A DNA stretch of 64,000 nt. Origin: Bacteroidaceae bacterium (GTDB taxonomy: Bacteria; Bacteroidota; Bacteroidia; Bacteroidales; Bacteroidaceae). Position 1 is the first letter of the stretch, and each line of letters begins with the position of its first letter. This document shows, piece after piece, positions 49,958 through 58,700 of the stretch. The translations under genes were made by a program, and so were the position numbers. The notes under the pieces are model-generated. The model did not search any database. It was given only the letters and a program-made list of their open reading frames with translations, and was not told the DNA's origin. The DNA lies in assembly GCA_017541025.1 (NCBI GenBank), contig JAFXZY010000011.1:1-64000 (forward strand), written 5' to 3'.

Positions 49958-50994
49958 TAGAGAAAGAGAATCTCCGTACCGGTCTGTCCACAGGCTCTTG
50001 TGCCACAGCAGCCAGCGTTGCTGCGTTGTGGGTACTGCTGGGTAATGATGTGCCAGAGCAAGTAAGCTTTGAACTGCCTCGCGACGGCTTTCGCCAAATG
50101 CCCATAAAGCAGGTGGAGGCGGGTAGGGGTTATGCCATAGCTTCGGTTGTAAAGGATGGCGGGGACGACCCAGATGCTACTAACGGCTGCACCATTCAGG
50201 CTATGCTGCGTTTCAACAACACGCATCAAGAGATTCGGTTCTTTGGCGGCGAGGGAGTAGGGCACGTCACCCTGCCTGGTTTGGGATTAGAAGTGGGAGA
50301 ACCTGCCATCAATCCTGTTCCCCGGCAGATGATGTGCGAGAACTTGCGCAAATACTATCAGGGAGGATTGGATGTTACCATCATTGTTCCAGGCGGTGAG
50401 GAGATTGCCCGCCGAACGTTTAATGCGAAGGTTGGCGTGATGGGCGGCATTAGTATATTAGGTACCACGGGTATTGTGCATCCTTTCAGCCACGAGGCAT
50501 ACGTGGATGCTATGGAACGCGAGATGCAGGTGGCATTGGCTATGGGCGTTGAACGTATAGTGCTGAACAGTGGCAAGCGCAGCGAGGTGGCTATACACGA
50601 GCATTATCCGCAATTGCCCCCGCAGTCGTTCATCCACTATGGCAACTTTATTGGCGATGCCCTACGGATAGCCCAACGCTTAGATGTCAAGAACGTTACC
50701 CTGGGCGTTATGATTGGCAAGGCGGTGAAGTTGGCTGCTGGCTTTGATAATACGCACAGCTATCAGGTGACGATGGACCGCGACTTTGTAGCAGAACTTG
50801 CCCGGCAGGTCGGTTGCTCACAGCAAACGCTCTGCATCATTCAGGAAATTAATATGGCGCGTCAGTTGATTACCGATTTGCCCCGTGCCGACTACGAATT
50901 GTTAAAACCCATAATAACAGAAAAATGTTTAGAGACATGCAAAAGAATATATACCGGAAGTTTGGAGTTTATCTTATTGGATTCCTTGCTTTGA
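49954..50994 (+). CDS. cbiD: Cobalt-precorrin-5B C1-methyltransferase
   Basis: CbiD methylates C1 in the anaerobic pathway. The 346-residue product begins LRTGLSTGSCATAAS, the family signature. VVKDGGDDPDATNG, GGEGVGHVTLPGLGLEVGEPAINPVPRQM and MGGISILGTTGIVHPFS follow in order. The ATGA overlap with cbiGF points to coupled translation. The downstream btuF-like gene starts within its last 70 bp. Confidence 0.96.
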   Translation: MIEKENLRTGLSTGSCATAASVAALWVLLGNDVPEQVSFELPRDGFRQMPIKQVEAGRGYAIASVVKDGGDDPDATNGCTIQAMLRFNNTHQEIRFFGGEGVGHVTLPGLGLEVGEPAINPVPRQMMCENLRKYYQGGLDVTIIVPGGEEIARRTFNAKVGVMGGISILGTTGIVHPFSHEAYVDAMEREMQVALAMGVERIVLNSGKRSEVAIHEHYPQLPPQSFIHYGNFIGDALRIAQRLDVKNVTLGVMIGKAVKLAAGFDNTHSYQVTMDRDFVAELARQVGCSQQTLCIIQEINMARQLITDLPRADYELLKPIITEKCLETCKRIYTGSLEFILLDSLL

Positions 50995-52091
50995 TGGCCT
51001 GTACCCGTCCCCAAACGGGTACTTCAGAGGTAAAGGACAGCGGTTTTCAGCCCATACAGGTGAAGTATGCCCGCAACTTTGTCCTGGAGGATAGTATCCC
51101 CGGACTCCGTTTGCTTACCATTTGCAATGCCGAGGGCAAACATTCCACCGCCTATCGGTATGCGCTGGTGAACGGAGACGGGAAAGGGGTGGATATACCC
51201 GATGGCTATGAGGTGATTAAGGTGCCCGTGAACAGGTTTATTTGTATGACATCCTTGCAGCTAAGCAACTTTATCGCATTGAATATTACCGATAAAGTCG
51301 TGGGTATTACCAGCACGCGACACCTTTTTAACGATGCCCTGAACCAACAGATTGATGATGGTCGGACGGTGAAGATAGGTATTGAGGGTGAGTTCGACAA
51401 TGAGTTGGTCCTGTTGGCCAATCCTGAGCTTATTATGGTTTCGCCCAGCAAACGTGGCGGGTTCGATGTGCTCAAGGAGAGCGGAATGCCCATTATGCCC
51501 CATTTGGGCTATCAGGAGCCCGATCCGCTGGGGCAGGCCGAATGGGTGAAGGTGATAGGCATCCTAACGGGGCACGAACAGGAGGCAACAGCCTATTTTG
51601 ATAAGGTAGAGGCACGCTACAACGAACTGAAGGAAAAAGTTCAGTGTTCAACACCGAATGATCAACGTCCATCCATTTTTAGCGGCGATATGAAGGGCGG
51701 AGCTTGGTATGCCACAGGTGGAAAGAGTTTTCTGGCAGCCATCTTCCGTGATGCAGGAGCCCGTTATGTCATGGAGAATAATCGGGATGCAGGTGGTGTG
51801 AACATGGACTTCGAAGCTATCTATGCTCAGGCTGCCGATGTGGATTACTGGCGTATTAGCAACAGTTTTAACGGAACCTTCACCTACGATGTGCTGGCTG
51901 AGCAGGACAGTAGGTTTTGCGACTTCAAGGCTTACCGTCTGCACCATGTCATCTACAGCAACATGTCGCAAACGCCTTTCTATGAGTCGTTTCCCGTCCA
52001 TCCTGACCTTGTCCTTTCCGACTTCGTGAAAATCTTCTATCCCCAGCTTTTGCCGGATTATACACCCACATATTATAAATTATTGGAATGA
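50925..52091 (+). CDS. BtuF-like cobalamin-binding lipoprotein (ABC transporter substrate-binding protein)
   Basis: The 388-residue product has a lipoprotein signal ending FLALMAC, and a type III periplasmic binding fold. Visible segments are VPVNRFICMTSLQLSNFIALNITDKVVGIT, ELVLLANPELIMVSP, GMPIMPHLGYQEPDPLGQAEWVKVIGILTGHEQEA and FSGDMKGGAWYATGGKSFLAAIFRDAGARYVM. This resembles FepB/BtuF-type proteins. Cobalamin or a precursor is the likely ligand given the locus, but iron-siderophore homologues look alike. Two starts are possible, 50925 and 50937, both inside cbiD. Its stop overlaps the permease start by 4 bp. Confidence 0.85.
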   Translation: MFRDMQKNIYRKFGVYLIGFLALMACTRPQTGTSEVKDSGFQPIQVKYARNFVLEDSIPGLRLLTICNAEGKHSTAYRYALVNGDGKGVDIPDGYEVIKVPVNRFICMTSLQLSNFIALNITDKVVGITSTRHLFNDALNQQIDDGRTVKIGIEGEFDNELVLLANPELIMVSPSKRGGFDVLKESGMPIMPHLGYQEPDPLGQAEWVKVIGILTGHEQEATAYFDKVEARYNELKEKVQCSTPNDQRPSIFSGDMKGGAWYATGGKSFLAAIFRDAGARYVMENNRDAGGVNMDFEAIYAQAADVDYWRISNSFNGTFTYDVLAEQDSRFCDFKAYRLHHVIYSNMSQTPFYESFPVHPDLVLSDFVKIFYPQLLPDYTPTYYKLLE

Positions 52092-53101
52092 AGCGTGGCG
52101 TATTGTTCTTGTCTGTTTGTGTGCTTATTATCCTGCTGGTGATAGCCAATGTCTTGCTGGGTTCTGTCTCGTTGCCCGTAAGCGATGTTGTTGACACCCT
52201 CTTGGGCGGTACAGCCGCTCCCGTTACTACCCAGAATATCATCCTTAAGAGTCGTTTGCCTCAGACGCTGGTGGCTGCTTTGGCAGGTGCATCCTTGGCT
52301 GTTAGCGGCTTGGAGATGCAGACCGTCTTCCGCAATCCCCTGGCGGGTCCCACAGTGTTGGGTATCAGCAACGGAGCTTCCTTGGGTGTTGCCTTTGTCC
52401 TGCTCTTAGGAGGCAATATCGCGGGTGTAGCACTCAGTAAGATGGGTCTTGTGGGCGAGATGGCCCTCACCTTTGCCGCCATTGTAGGAGCCATGTTAGT
52501 CATGTTGCTCATAATCAGCGTAAGTAGGCATGTTAGCAGTAGCGTAACCTTACTGATTATAGGTGTGATGATAGGCTATGTGGCCAATGCCCTGATAGGT
52601 GTGCTCAAGTTCTTCAGCGTAGAGGAGGACATCCGTTCTTACGTGGTATGGGGGATGGGCAGTTTCCAGCGTGTCAGTCCCGAACGTTTTATGCCCTTTG
52701 CCGTTAGTACAGGTATTTTATTGGTGCTATCACTGCCCTTGGTCAAGAGTCTTAACCTTATGCTGCTGGGCGATGGTTATGCCCGCAATTTAGGTCTGAA
52801 CCTCCGTCGGGCTCGCCTGTTGGTTATTGCCAGTTCGGGGATGCTCTGTGCCGTCACCACAGCCTATTGCGGTCCTATTGCTTTCTTGGGATTGGCTGTT
52901 CCGCATCTTTGCAGGGGGATTATTGGCACCAGCGACCATCGTCTGCTTCTTCCCTTCTCGCTACTTTCAGGTGCCGTTCTGGCTCTTTTGTGCCATCTTA
53001 TCGCCCGGCTTCCGGGTTTTGAGGGAGCCCTGCCTGTCAACAGTGTAACAGCCCTTATCGGTGCCCCCGTCGTTTGCTGGGTACTGTTCAAGAGAAAGTG
53101 A
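52088..53101 (+). CDS. BtuC/FecCD-type ABC transporter permease
   Basis: The 337-residue protein has about ten hydrophobic helices and the FecCD family markers RLPQTLVAALAGASLAVSGLEMQTVFRNPLAGPTVLGISNGASLG and GPIAFLGLAVPHLCRGIIGTSDHRLLLPFSLLSGAVL in order. It would form the inner-membrane channel for the BtuF-like protein just upstream. The ATPase (btuD) normally encoded next is missing: the gene is followed by a repeat array and then a convergent glycosidase gene. Either an ATPase elsewhere serves it or btuD has been lost from this end of the operon. Confidence 0.92.
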   Translation: MKRGVLFLSVCVLIILLVIANVLLGSVSLPVSDVVDTLLGGTAAPVTTQNIILKSRLPQTLVAALAGASLAVSGLEMQTVFRNPLAGPTVLGISNGASLGVAFVLLLGGNIAGVALSKMGLVGEMALTFAAIVGAMLVMLLIISVSRHVSSSVTLLIIGVMIGYVANALIGVLKFFSVEEDIRSYVVWGMGSFQRVSPERFMPFAVSTGILLVLSLPLVKSLNLMLLGDGYARNLGLNLRRARLLVIASSGMLCAVTTAYCGPIAFLGLAVPHLCRGIIGTSDHRLLLPFSLLSGAVLALLCHLIARLPGFEGALPVNSVTALIGAPVVCWVLFKRK

Positions 53102-53105
53102 TAGG

Positions 53106-53302
53106 TTATAGTTTACTGTTTACCGTTTAAACGTTTTTTGTTTTCGTTATCGTTGACGTTAACGTTGACGTTTTTTGTTTTCGTTATCGTTGACGTTATC
53201 GTTGACGTTGACGTTGACGTTTTTTGTTTTTGTTTTCGTTATCGTTGACGTTAACGTTGACGTTTTTTGTTTTTGTTATCGTTATCGTTGACGTTGACGT
53301 TA
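53106..53302 (-). repeat. Long hexamer repeat array (GTTGAC/GTTATC/GTTTTT units)
   Basis: About 200 bp consist of 6-bp units GTTGAC, GTTATC, GTTAAC, GTTTTC and TTTTGT in changing order, preceded by a GTTTACTGTTTACCG stretch. Read on the minus strand, the array is the 3' end of the GH43 gene. Confidence 0.93.
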
Positions 53303-55421
53303 TTACCGGCTTAATCCCCTTGTGGGTAGGCTGCACCTGATTGATGGTACCGTCCTTGGCAAAGGTTAATTTGTCAATGCACACTTCGCGGTGGAAGCCG
53401 GGGCCGTTATTCAGATAGTTCTTGTTGATGCGGTGATAGACGATATACCACTCGTCGGTTCCGGGTATATTGACTATTGAGTTGTGGCCCGTGCCATAAA
53501 TCTCCTCTTCGGGTTTCTGAATGATTACGATGGGCTTTTCTGCTACCTTGATAGGTCCCTTTGGCGACTTGCTGGTTCCGTAGGCAACGTGGTAGTTCTT
53601 GGCTCCCGTATCATCGACGCTCCACAGGAAGTAGTAAAGCCCCTTCCTATAGAATACATAAACGCCCTCGCGGAAAGCGTAGTCGGCCAACGAGCCTCCC
53701 TTGGGAGTAATGGTGAATTCTTCTTCTCCGATGCTCGTCATATCGTCGGAGAGCAGACGGTAGTGCAGGTGTCCGTTACCATAATACAGATAGGTCTGGC
53801 CGCTCTTGGGGTCGGTAAACACATCTGAGTCTATCATCTGACCGCCTGAGGTGGTGGTGAACAATGGTTTTTCCGAGGCTTTGAAAGGCCCTGTGGGAGA
53901 ATCGGCCACAGCTACACCTAAGGTCTTTTTGTTTAGCTCTGGGTTGTGGGCGCTGAAGAAGAAGAAATACTTCCACTTGCCGCCAACCTGTTTTTCCTCG
54001 ATACAGGGTGCCCATGCATTGCCCGATGCCCAAGGAGCATCACCGCCTGCAGAAAGGTTCAGGATGGTTCCTTCGTTGCGGAAGTGTACAAGGTCGTCGG
54101 ACGAGAAAACATCGAAGCTATATCCGCCCCAGCCTGGATAGCCGTCGGTAGTGGGGTAAATGTAGAAGCGTCCCGTATTCTTGGAATACAGCACCTCGGG
54201 GTCGGCATGGAAGTCGGGCAGAGCAGGATTTCCGTAAACCGAAACTTCCACTGGCTGCTGGCATGCCTGCATGAAACTGGTTATGCGTAGCTGCCATTCG
54301 GCCTGACTGCGGACGTCGTATTGGCTCCAAGCTGAACCAAAGTAATAGGTAAACGGCTCATCGTTGTGCAGATTCTGGTGAATACCCACGGCATGGCCGG
54401 CATTCCCGTTTGCGGGTTGCTGGTACATCAACTTCTTGGTTGTGCTGATGCCTGCAGGATAGAGTGTGGCAACGTAAATCTGGCAGTTGTATCGTTCGGG
54501 GTCGCTTGTGGGGTCGGCATAGTGCATATAGTCGCGTTCCACCACCACGCTTTTTGTGTCGGCTGCATGAATCACGAAACCCGATGCCACATCGGCAGGC
54601 TTCTTAAGACCCGTGTACCAAACCTTCATCTGGCAGAAATTGGAACCGCGGTCGAGTGTTACGATACGATGTTCGGTAACCGTTCCTAAGGAACCACGAT
54701 CCGTGGGGGCAAAGTCCATCTGTACAGAAACGCGCAGGGGGCCTTGGTCGAGCACCTTATACGTATCGTAGCACCAAGGGAAGAGGAGCGAGTCGCCCAC
54801 CATGATGGATGGTGTACCACAACCCAGCGTAGGACCTACGTTATAGCAATCCATTCCCATACCATGGTTCAGGTGGTAGCTGGTAAGTGTGGTTATCAAT
54901 TCGGCTTCTCGTTGTTTGCCTTGCTTTTTCAGGGCAGAAATCTCTGGATGGCGCGAATACTCCAGTTTGTAGATATTGTCGACAATCATATCGGGCGTAC
55001 TCTTCAGCCAGATATCTATACCATATCCTTGTTGTCCCATCCGCTGAAGGGCGGGACCATAGAAGCGGTAAGCAGTGCGGTCGTTCTCAATCATAATGTC
55101 ATCCAACCGCTCGGGGTAATGTTTGACAAACACGAATGGCTTAGCCGTAGAGGGCTTGCCGGGTTTCAACTTGTACGTAGCTGTACCGTTCGGTCGGATG
55201 CTGGCAAAAAGCAGCAGCTTACCGTCGTATGTCCATTGATAGGGCTGTTCTACGCCGAATGTGTCGAACAGCACCAACTGCGAATCTACCTTAAGATTCT
55301 CCACCTCTACTACTTCATGGCGTTGTAATGCCGTGTTGTTCTTTAATACAATGGTCTGGCTCTTTGCCGAAAGACTCAGCAAAAGGCACAAAAGGGGCAG
55401 AAATACGGTTTTATGGTTCAT
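53196..55421 (-). CDS. Secreted DUF4861-GH43 fusion with a repeat-encoded C-terminus
   Basis: A signal peptide (to about residue 22) is followed by a DUF4861 domain (to about 395; note GMGMDCYNVGPTLGCGTPSIMVGDSLLFPW). A GH43 five-bladed propeller follows, with its usual acidic residues: Asp407 in HADPEVL, Asp531 or 533 in MIDSDVF, and Glu585 in FREGVYVFYRKG. GH43 enzymes remove arabinose or xylose from plant polysaccharides; DUF4861 has no function I can state with confidence. The normal end seems to be near THKGIKPVI. After it come about 30 residues read from a hexamer DNA repeat (NVNVNVNDNENKNKK, then RQRQRQR). Export by Sec is likely; no type IX tail remains. Confidence 0.85.
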   Translation of the reverse strand: MNHKTVFLPLLCLLLSLSAKSQTIVLKNNTALQRHEVVEVENLKVDSQLVLFDTFGVEQPYQWTYDGKLLLFASIRPNGTATYKLKPGKPSTAKPFVFVKHYPERLDDIMIENDRTAYRFYGPALQRMGQQGYGIDIWLKSTPDMIVDNIYKLEYSRHPEISALKKQGKQREAELITTLTSYHLNHGMGMDCYNVGPTLGCGTPSIMVGDSLLFPWCYDTYKVLDQGPLRVSVQMDFAPTDRGSLGTVTEHRIVTLDRGSNFCQMKVWYTGLKKPADVASGFVIHAADTKSVVVERDYMHYADPTSDPERYNCQIYVATLYPAGISTTKKLMYQQPANGNAGHAVGIHQNLHNDEPFTYYFGSAWSQYDVRSQAEWQLRITSFMQACQQPVEVSVYGNPALPDFHADPEVLYSKNTGRFYIYPTTDGYPGWGGYSFDVFSSDDLVHFRNEGTILNLSAGGDAPWASGNAWAPCIEEKQVGGKWKYFFFFSAHNPELNKKTLGVAVADSPTGPFKASEKPLFTTTSGGQMIDSDVFTDPKSGQTYLYYGNGHLHYRLLSDDMTSIGEEEFTITPKGGSLADYAFREGVYVFYRKGLYYFLWSVDDTGAKNYHVAYGTSKSPKGPIKVAEKPIVIIQKPEEEIYGTGHNSIVNIPGTDEWYIVYHRINKNYLNNGPGFHREVCIDKLTFAKDGTINQVQPTHKGIKPVITSTSTITITKTKNVNVNVNDNENKNKKRQRQRQR

Positions 55422-55478
55422 AGAATAGTTTGTTTATAGCTTAGTAGCTATGATTAGATTGTAATAATATTCTTAGTG

Positions 55479-55509
55479 CAAAGGTAGTGCAAATCGTGCG
55501 TAATACAAA
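55479..55509 (-). promoter_or_regulatory. Promoter of the DUF4861-GH43 gene (TTTG, 19 bp, TACCTTTG)
   Basis: On the minus strand TTTG (55506-55509), a 19-bp spacer and TACCTTTG (55479-55486) form a full promoter 57 bp before the ATG. Confidence 0.75.
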
Positions 55510-55574
55510 ATAAAAAGTGTTTTATTTTTATTACCAAGATGCAGTCCATCTTCGGGACGAAGTTTCAAAGATGC

Positions 55575-55612
55575 AAAAATTAGGGCGCCTGCTTTCGCAA
55601 ACGCCCCAATTT
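55575..55612 (-). terminator. Terminator of the 1904-residue surface protein gene
   Basis: On the minus strand AATTGGGGCG and CGCCCTAATT frame a loop of about 14 bases and are followed by TTTTG. It lies about 100 bp past the stop codon, after a word-repeat stretch. Confidence 0.65.
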
Positions 55613-55613
55613 T

Positions 55614-55700
55614 GGGTTAGAGGTTATAGGTTATGGGTTATAGAAACCTTGAAACTTTTAACCTTTTAACATTTTAACCTTTTAACCTTTTAACTGTCCC
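55614..55700. repeat. GGTTATAGGTTATGGGTTATAG / TTTTAACC word repeats
   Basis: Units of GGTTATAG and then CCTTTTAA fill the gap between the terminator and the stop codon of the large surface protein gene. Confidence 0.8.
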
Positions 55701-55707
55701 GTTAACG

Positions 55708-58700
55708 TTACATAACCACAACTTTCTTACCGTTGATGATATTGAGACCCTTCTGCACCTTGCTCAGACGCTGACCAGCCAGATTGTAGATACCGCCATT
55801 GTTAAGGTTAACGTTAACGTTATCGTTGAAGTCAACGTTTTCAATTCCATCGGGGTCTTCCTCTGCATTGTAGTAGCCCTTAGCCTCGTCGTATAGAACC
55901 ACCAGATGAGTTTTATCCAATACGGGATGAGCATCCTCGCCCAGAGTCTGGAACCAAACAACATTCTCGCCCTGATTGTCACCATTCAGACTATAGCAGA
56001 TTTCTCCGCTTGCCAACTGAGCATCAGTAGCCTTTGTACCACGCTCAACAGCACCCGGAACCAGGCTCTGCTCTGCATAGTATACATTATTAACGGTGCA
56101 GCCATTACGCGAGAGTACGTCAGAAGGATATGAGGTAGGTTCTGTGGCAGTATCATACTGAGAAAGAACCAGGACATTAGTGAGAGTGAGGCTTCCATCG
56201 CGCCAGCCACATACACCTCCGAAAGAGTTTGCATTCGGAGCGATGACTGTACAGTTGATAAGACAGTTGCTGACAGTAACATTACCACCGCCTCTGCTAC
56301 ATCCCGTGATACCGCCACTGGTGGCATCACCTTCTATGTCATTGTGCATCACAACGGCAATCTCACAGTTCTCAATCTTTGTAGAGCCTGATGTATAGCG
56401 AGTTAGACCGCCCATGCGCTGCATATCGCCGTAGTATTCACCTGTAAGTTTCAGATTCTTGACGGTAGCGTTTTCCAGCTCGTAGAATAGAGCACAGCCA
56501 CGTCCGCCTAAGAACTTGATATAAACGTTCTCCAAAGCATGGCCCTGACCGTCAAGTGTACCGCTATAGTTAATACCACTATCATTATTTCCTTCGGTGT
56601 TATTACCGAAAGGCTGCATCCCAATGCCTGTCATATCGATGTCATTCACAAGCTTTGCCTTGATAGAGTGGTTATAATTAAGGAAAAGGGCACGATATGC
56701 AACGAACTGCTCGGGAGTGGAGATGAGGTAGTAGCCATCATTATCCACTTTAGGAACAATGTTGGCAAAGGCCTCAGCTACCTCGCCTTCCATTGCTGTG
56801 GAAGGATTCAGAGCCTCTTCCGTGCTGAAAGTTCCGTCGCGGAATGCTGAAAGCATTGTTTGGGAAGCATCGAAGATGGCATCACGGGCTGCTTCACTGA
56901 ATACCATTTCACCAGTTTCGTACCACTCTCCGTCATCCTCCTTTGCAACCAAAGGCAGATTTCCACCCTCGATGTATTCAAGCGTAGATGCAAATTTGTA
57001 AAGGTCAACGTAAGCACGCTTGCCTTTGTAAACATCCTGGAAGAGTTCAGAGAACTTTCTTGCAAGATTGGCTTTATCTTCAACTGTCTCTGCTGTCTCA
57101 ATGGCAACGATGACTTCATGAAGCTGAATCTTTAGTTCTGCTGGGAAGTTTGGACTTGCCGCAGGATCATCAAAGTCTTCATCAATTGTGTAATCGATGA
57201 TGGCCTGAGCACGGGCTTTCATGTTCTCAAGCACAATGCCGAGAGCATCGCCAGCCTCTTCTCCACAGTAGATCACCTTGATGGGACCCCAGCCTGTCCA
57301 GTCGTTGCTGTACTTTGTACCTTGGCTCTTTATACCGATGGTGAGTTTACCATCCTCACCTACGTATGCAATGGTGTATGCCTGATAGCGGCCTGCATTT
57401 GCAGCAGCAGCCATTCCATAAGGACCATGAACGGCAAAGCCGAGGAGTTCTGCGCCATTGTTTTCTGCCTGTTCCTCATCGGTAGAGGAGAAGTCATCGT
57501 AGATAGGGAGGTCCAATGCACCCTGACCATGCAGGTTACAGTTTATCTGATCGATGGTGTCAGCAACGGCAATGTAGTCCTCAATGACAGCGGGGAAGTA
57601 ATTGAAGATTCCGTTAGCATAGACACCTGCAGCATAGTTGGTGCTGTAGCGGTTGTTACTGGGACGGAAGGCACCGCTCAAGCCTACGAGGTAGTAACCG
57701 GACTTCATGCCTTCAACAGTCTGATACATATCGCCAGTTCTGTTCCAGGCCTCAACGCCCACAATATCCTTATCGTTTTCATCCTTGACTGTGCCGTATG
57801 CATTGCACCAAGCACCAGTCCAATATTCTGTGTTCTTCTTTGCGAAGTCGCTATTGGGAATCAGCCAGCTAATGTCAGTGCCAGGAACATAATCCTCGGC
57901 AATGGCATGCTTCAGCCACTCGTCAACACGCTCAATCTCGGCTTGTATTTCCTCAGCGGTAGCGGTATGCTCTTCGATGATATACTCGTAGGTGCCGAGG
58001 GGATTGTCCTCGTTGGGTTCTTCATTCTCAGAGAGATAAGCTTCGAGAGATGTACGAAGGTTGCCGGAGAAGGTCTGGTCATTCTCGAGGAATGTCTTCA
58101 CCTCTTCGCACTTGTCGATGTAGGCCTGGTATACCGCTGCATTCTCCTGAACGTCAGCCTTCACAGCGTCAAGAGCATCGTAAGCGTCAGCAAGGCCAAT
58201 GATAGTAGTAGCACTACCCAGATCCTCTGCTACGGTCTTCCATTCGTCAAGCAAAGCCTGAGTGGCAATGACATCTTCTGCTGCCTTTCCCTCCTCGTAA
58301 GACTGAATCACAGGAGCAATGCCCTTGATGTCTTCATCCTTCGTAGCAGTGAAGTATTGTTCTGCACCATAGATAACAATACCCTGTGTGGGGGATGGCA
58401 CAGGATTTTCATTAGTACCGATAGTCTGATACCAAACGGGATTACGGAACTGACTGCCGTTTGCCTTCCAGGCGAGGGAACCGGATGCTATATCTTCCCC
58501 AGGTAGGAAAGTTACATCTTCAGGATTATTGTCATAACCAGTCTCCGTAACGCCTGAACCTTCCAAGGCATAGCAGTTCTTGATAACAACTGTATTATAA
58601 TTGGGGTGACGTGCCCAGCTGCGAGCAGGATCGGGGTATGCATCAATCGTACCCATAGCGAAGCAGTTGGTTACCTCGGCATACTGACCCAGCCAGCCGG

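Noticed and set aside
53106-53302. Repeat array considered as a CRISPR
   Set aside because: Units are 6 bp with no unique spacers of constant length and no cas genes nearby.
57322-58506. 394-codon open frame on the plus strand
   Set aside because: Antisense to the large surface protein gene, which has a signal peptide, repeats and a sorting tail; the antisense translation is low-complexity and hydrophobic without motifs.
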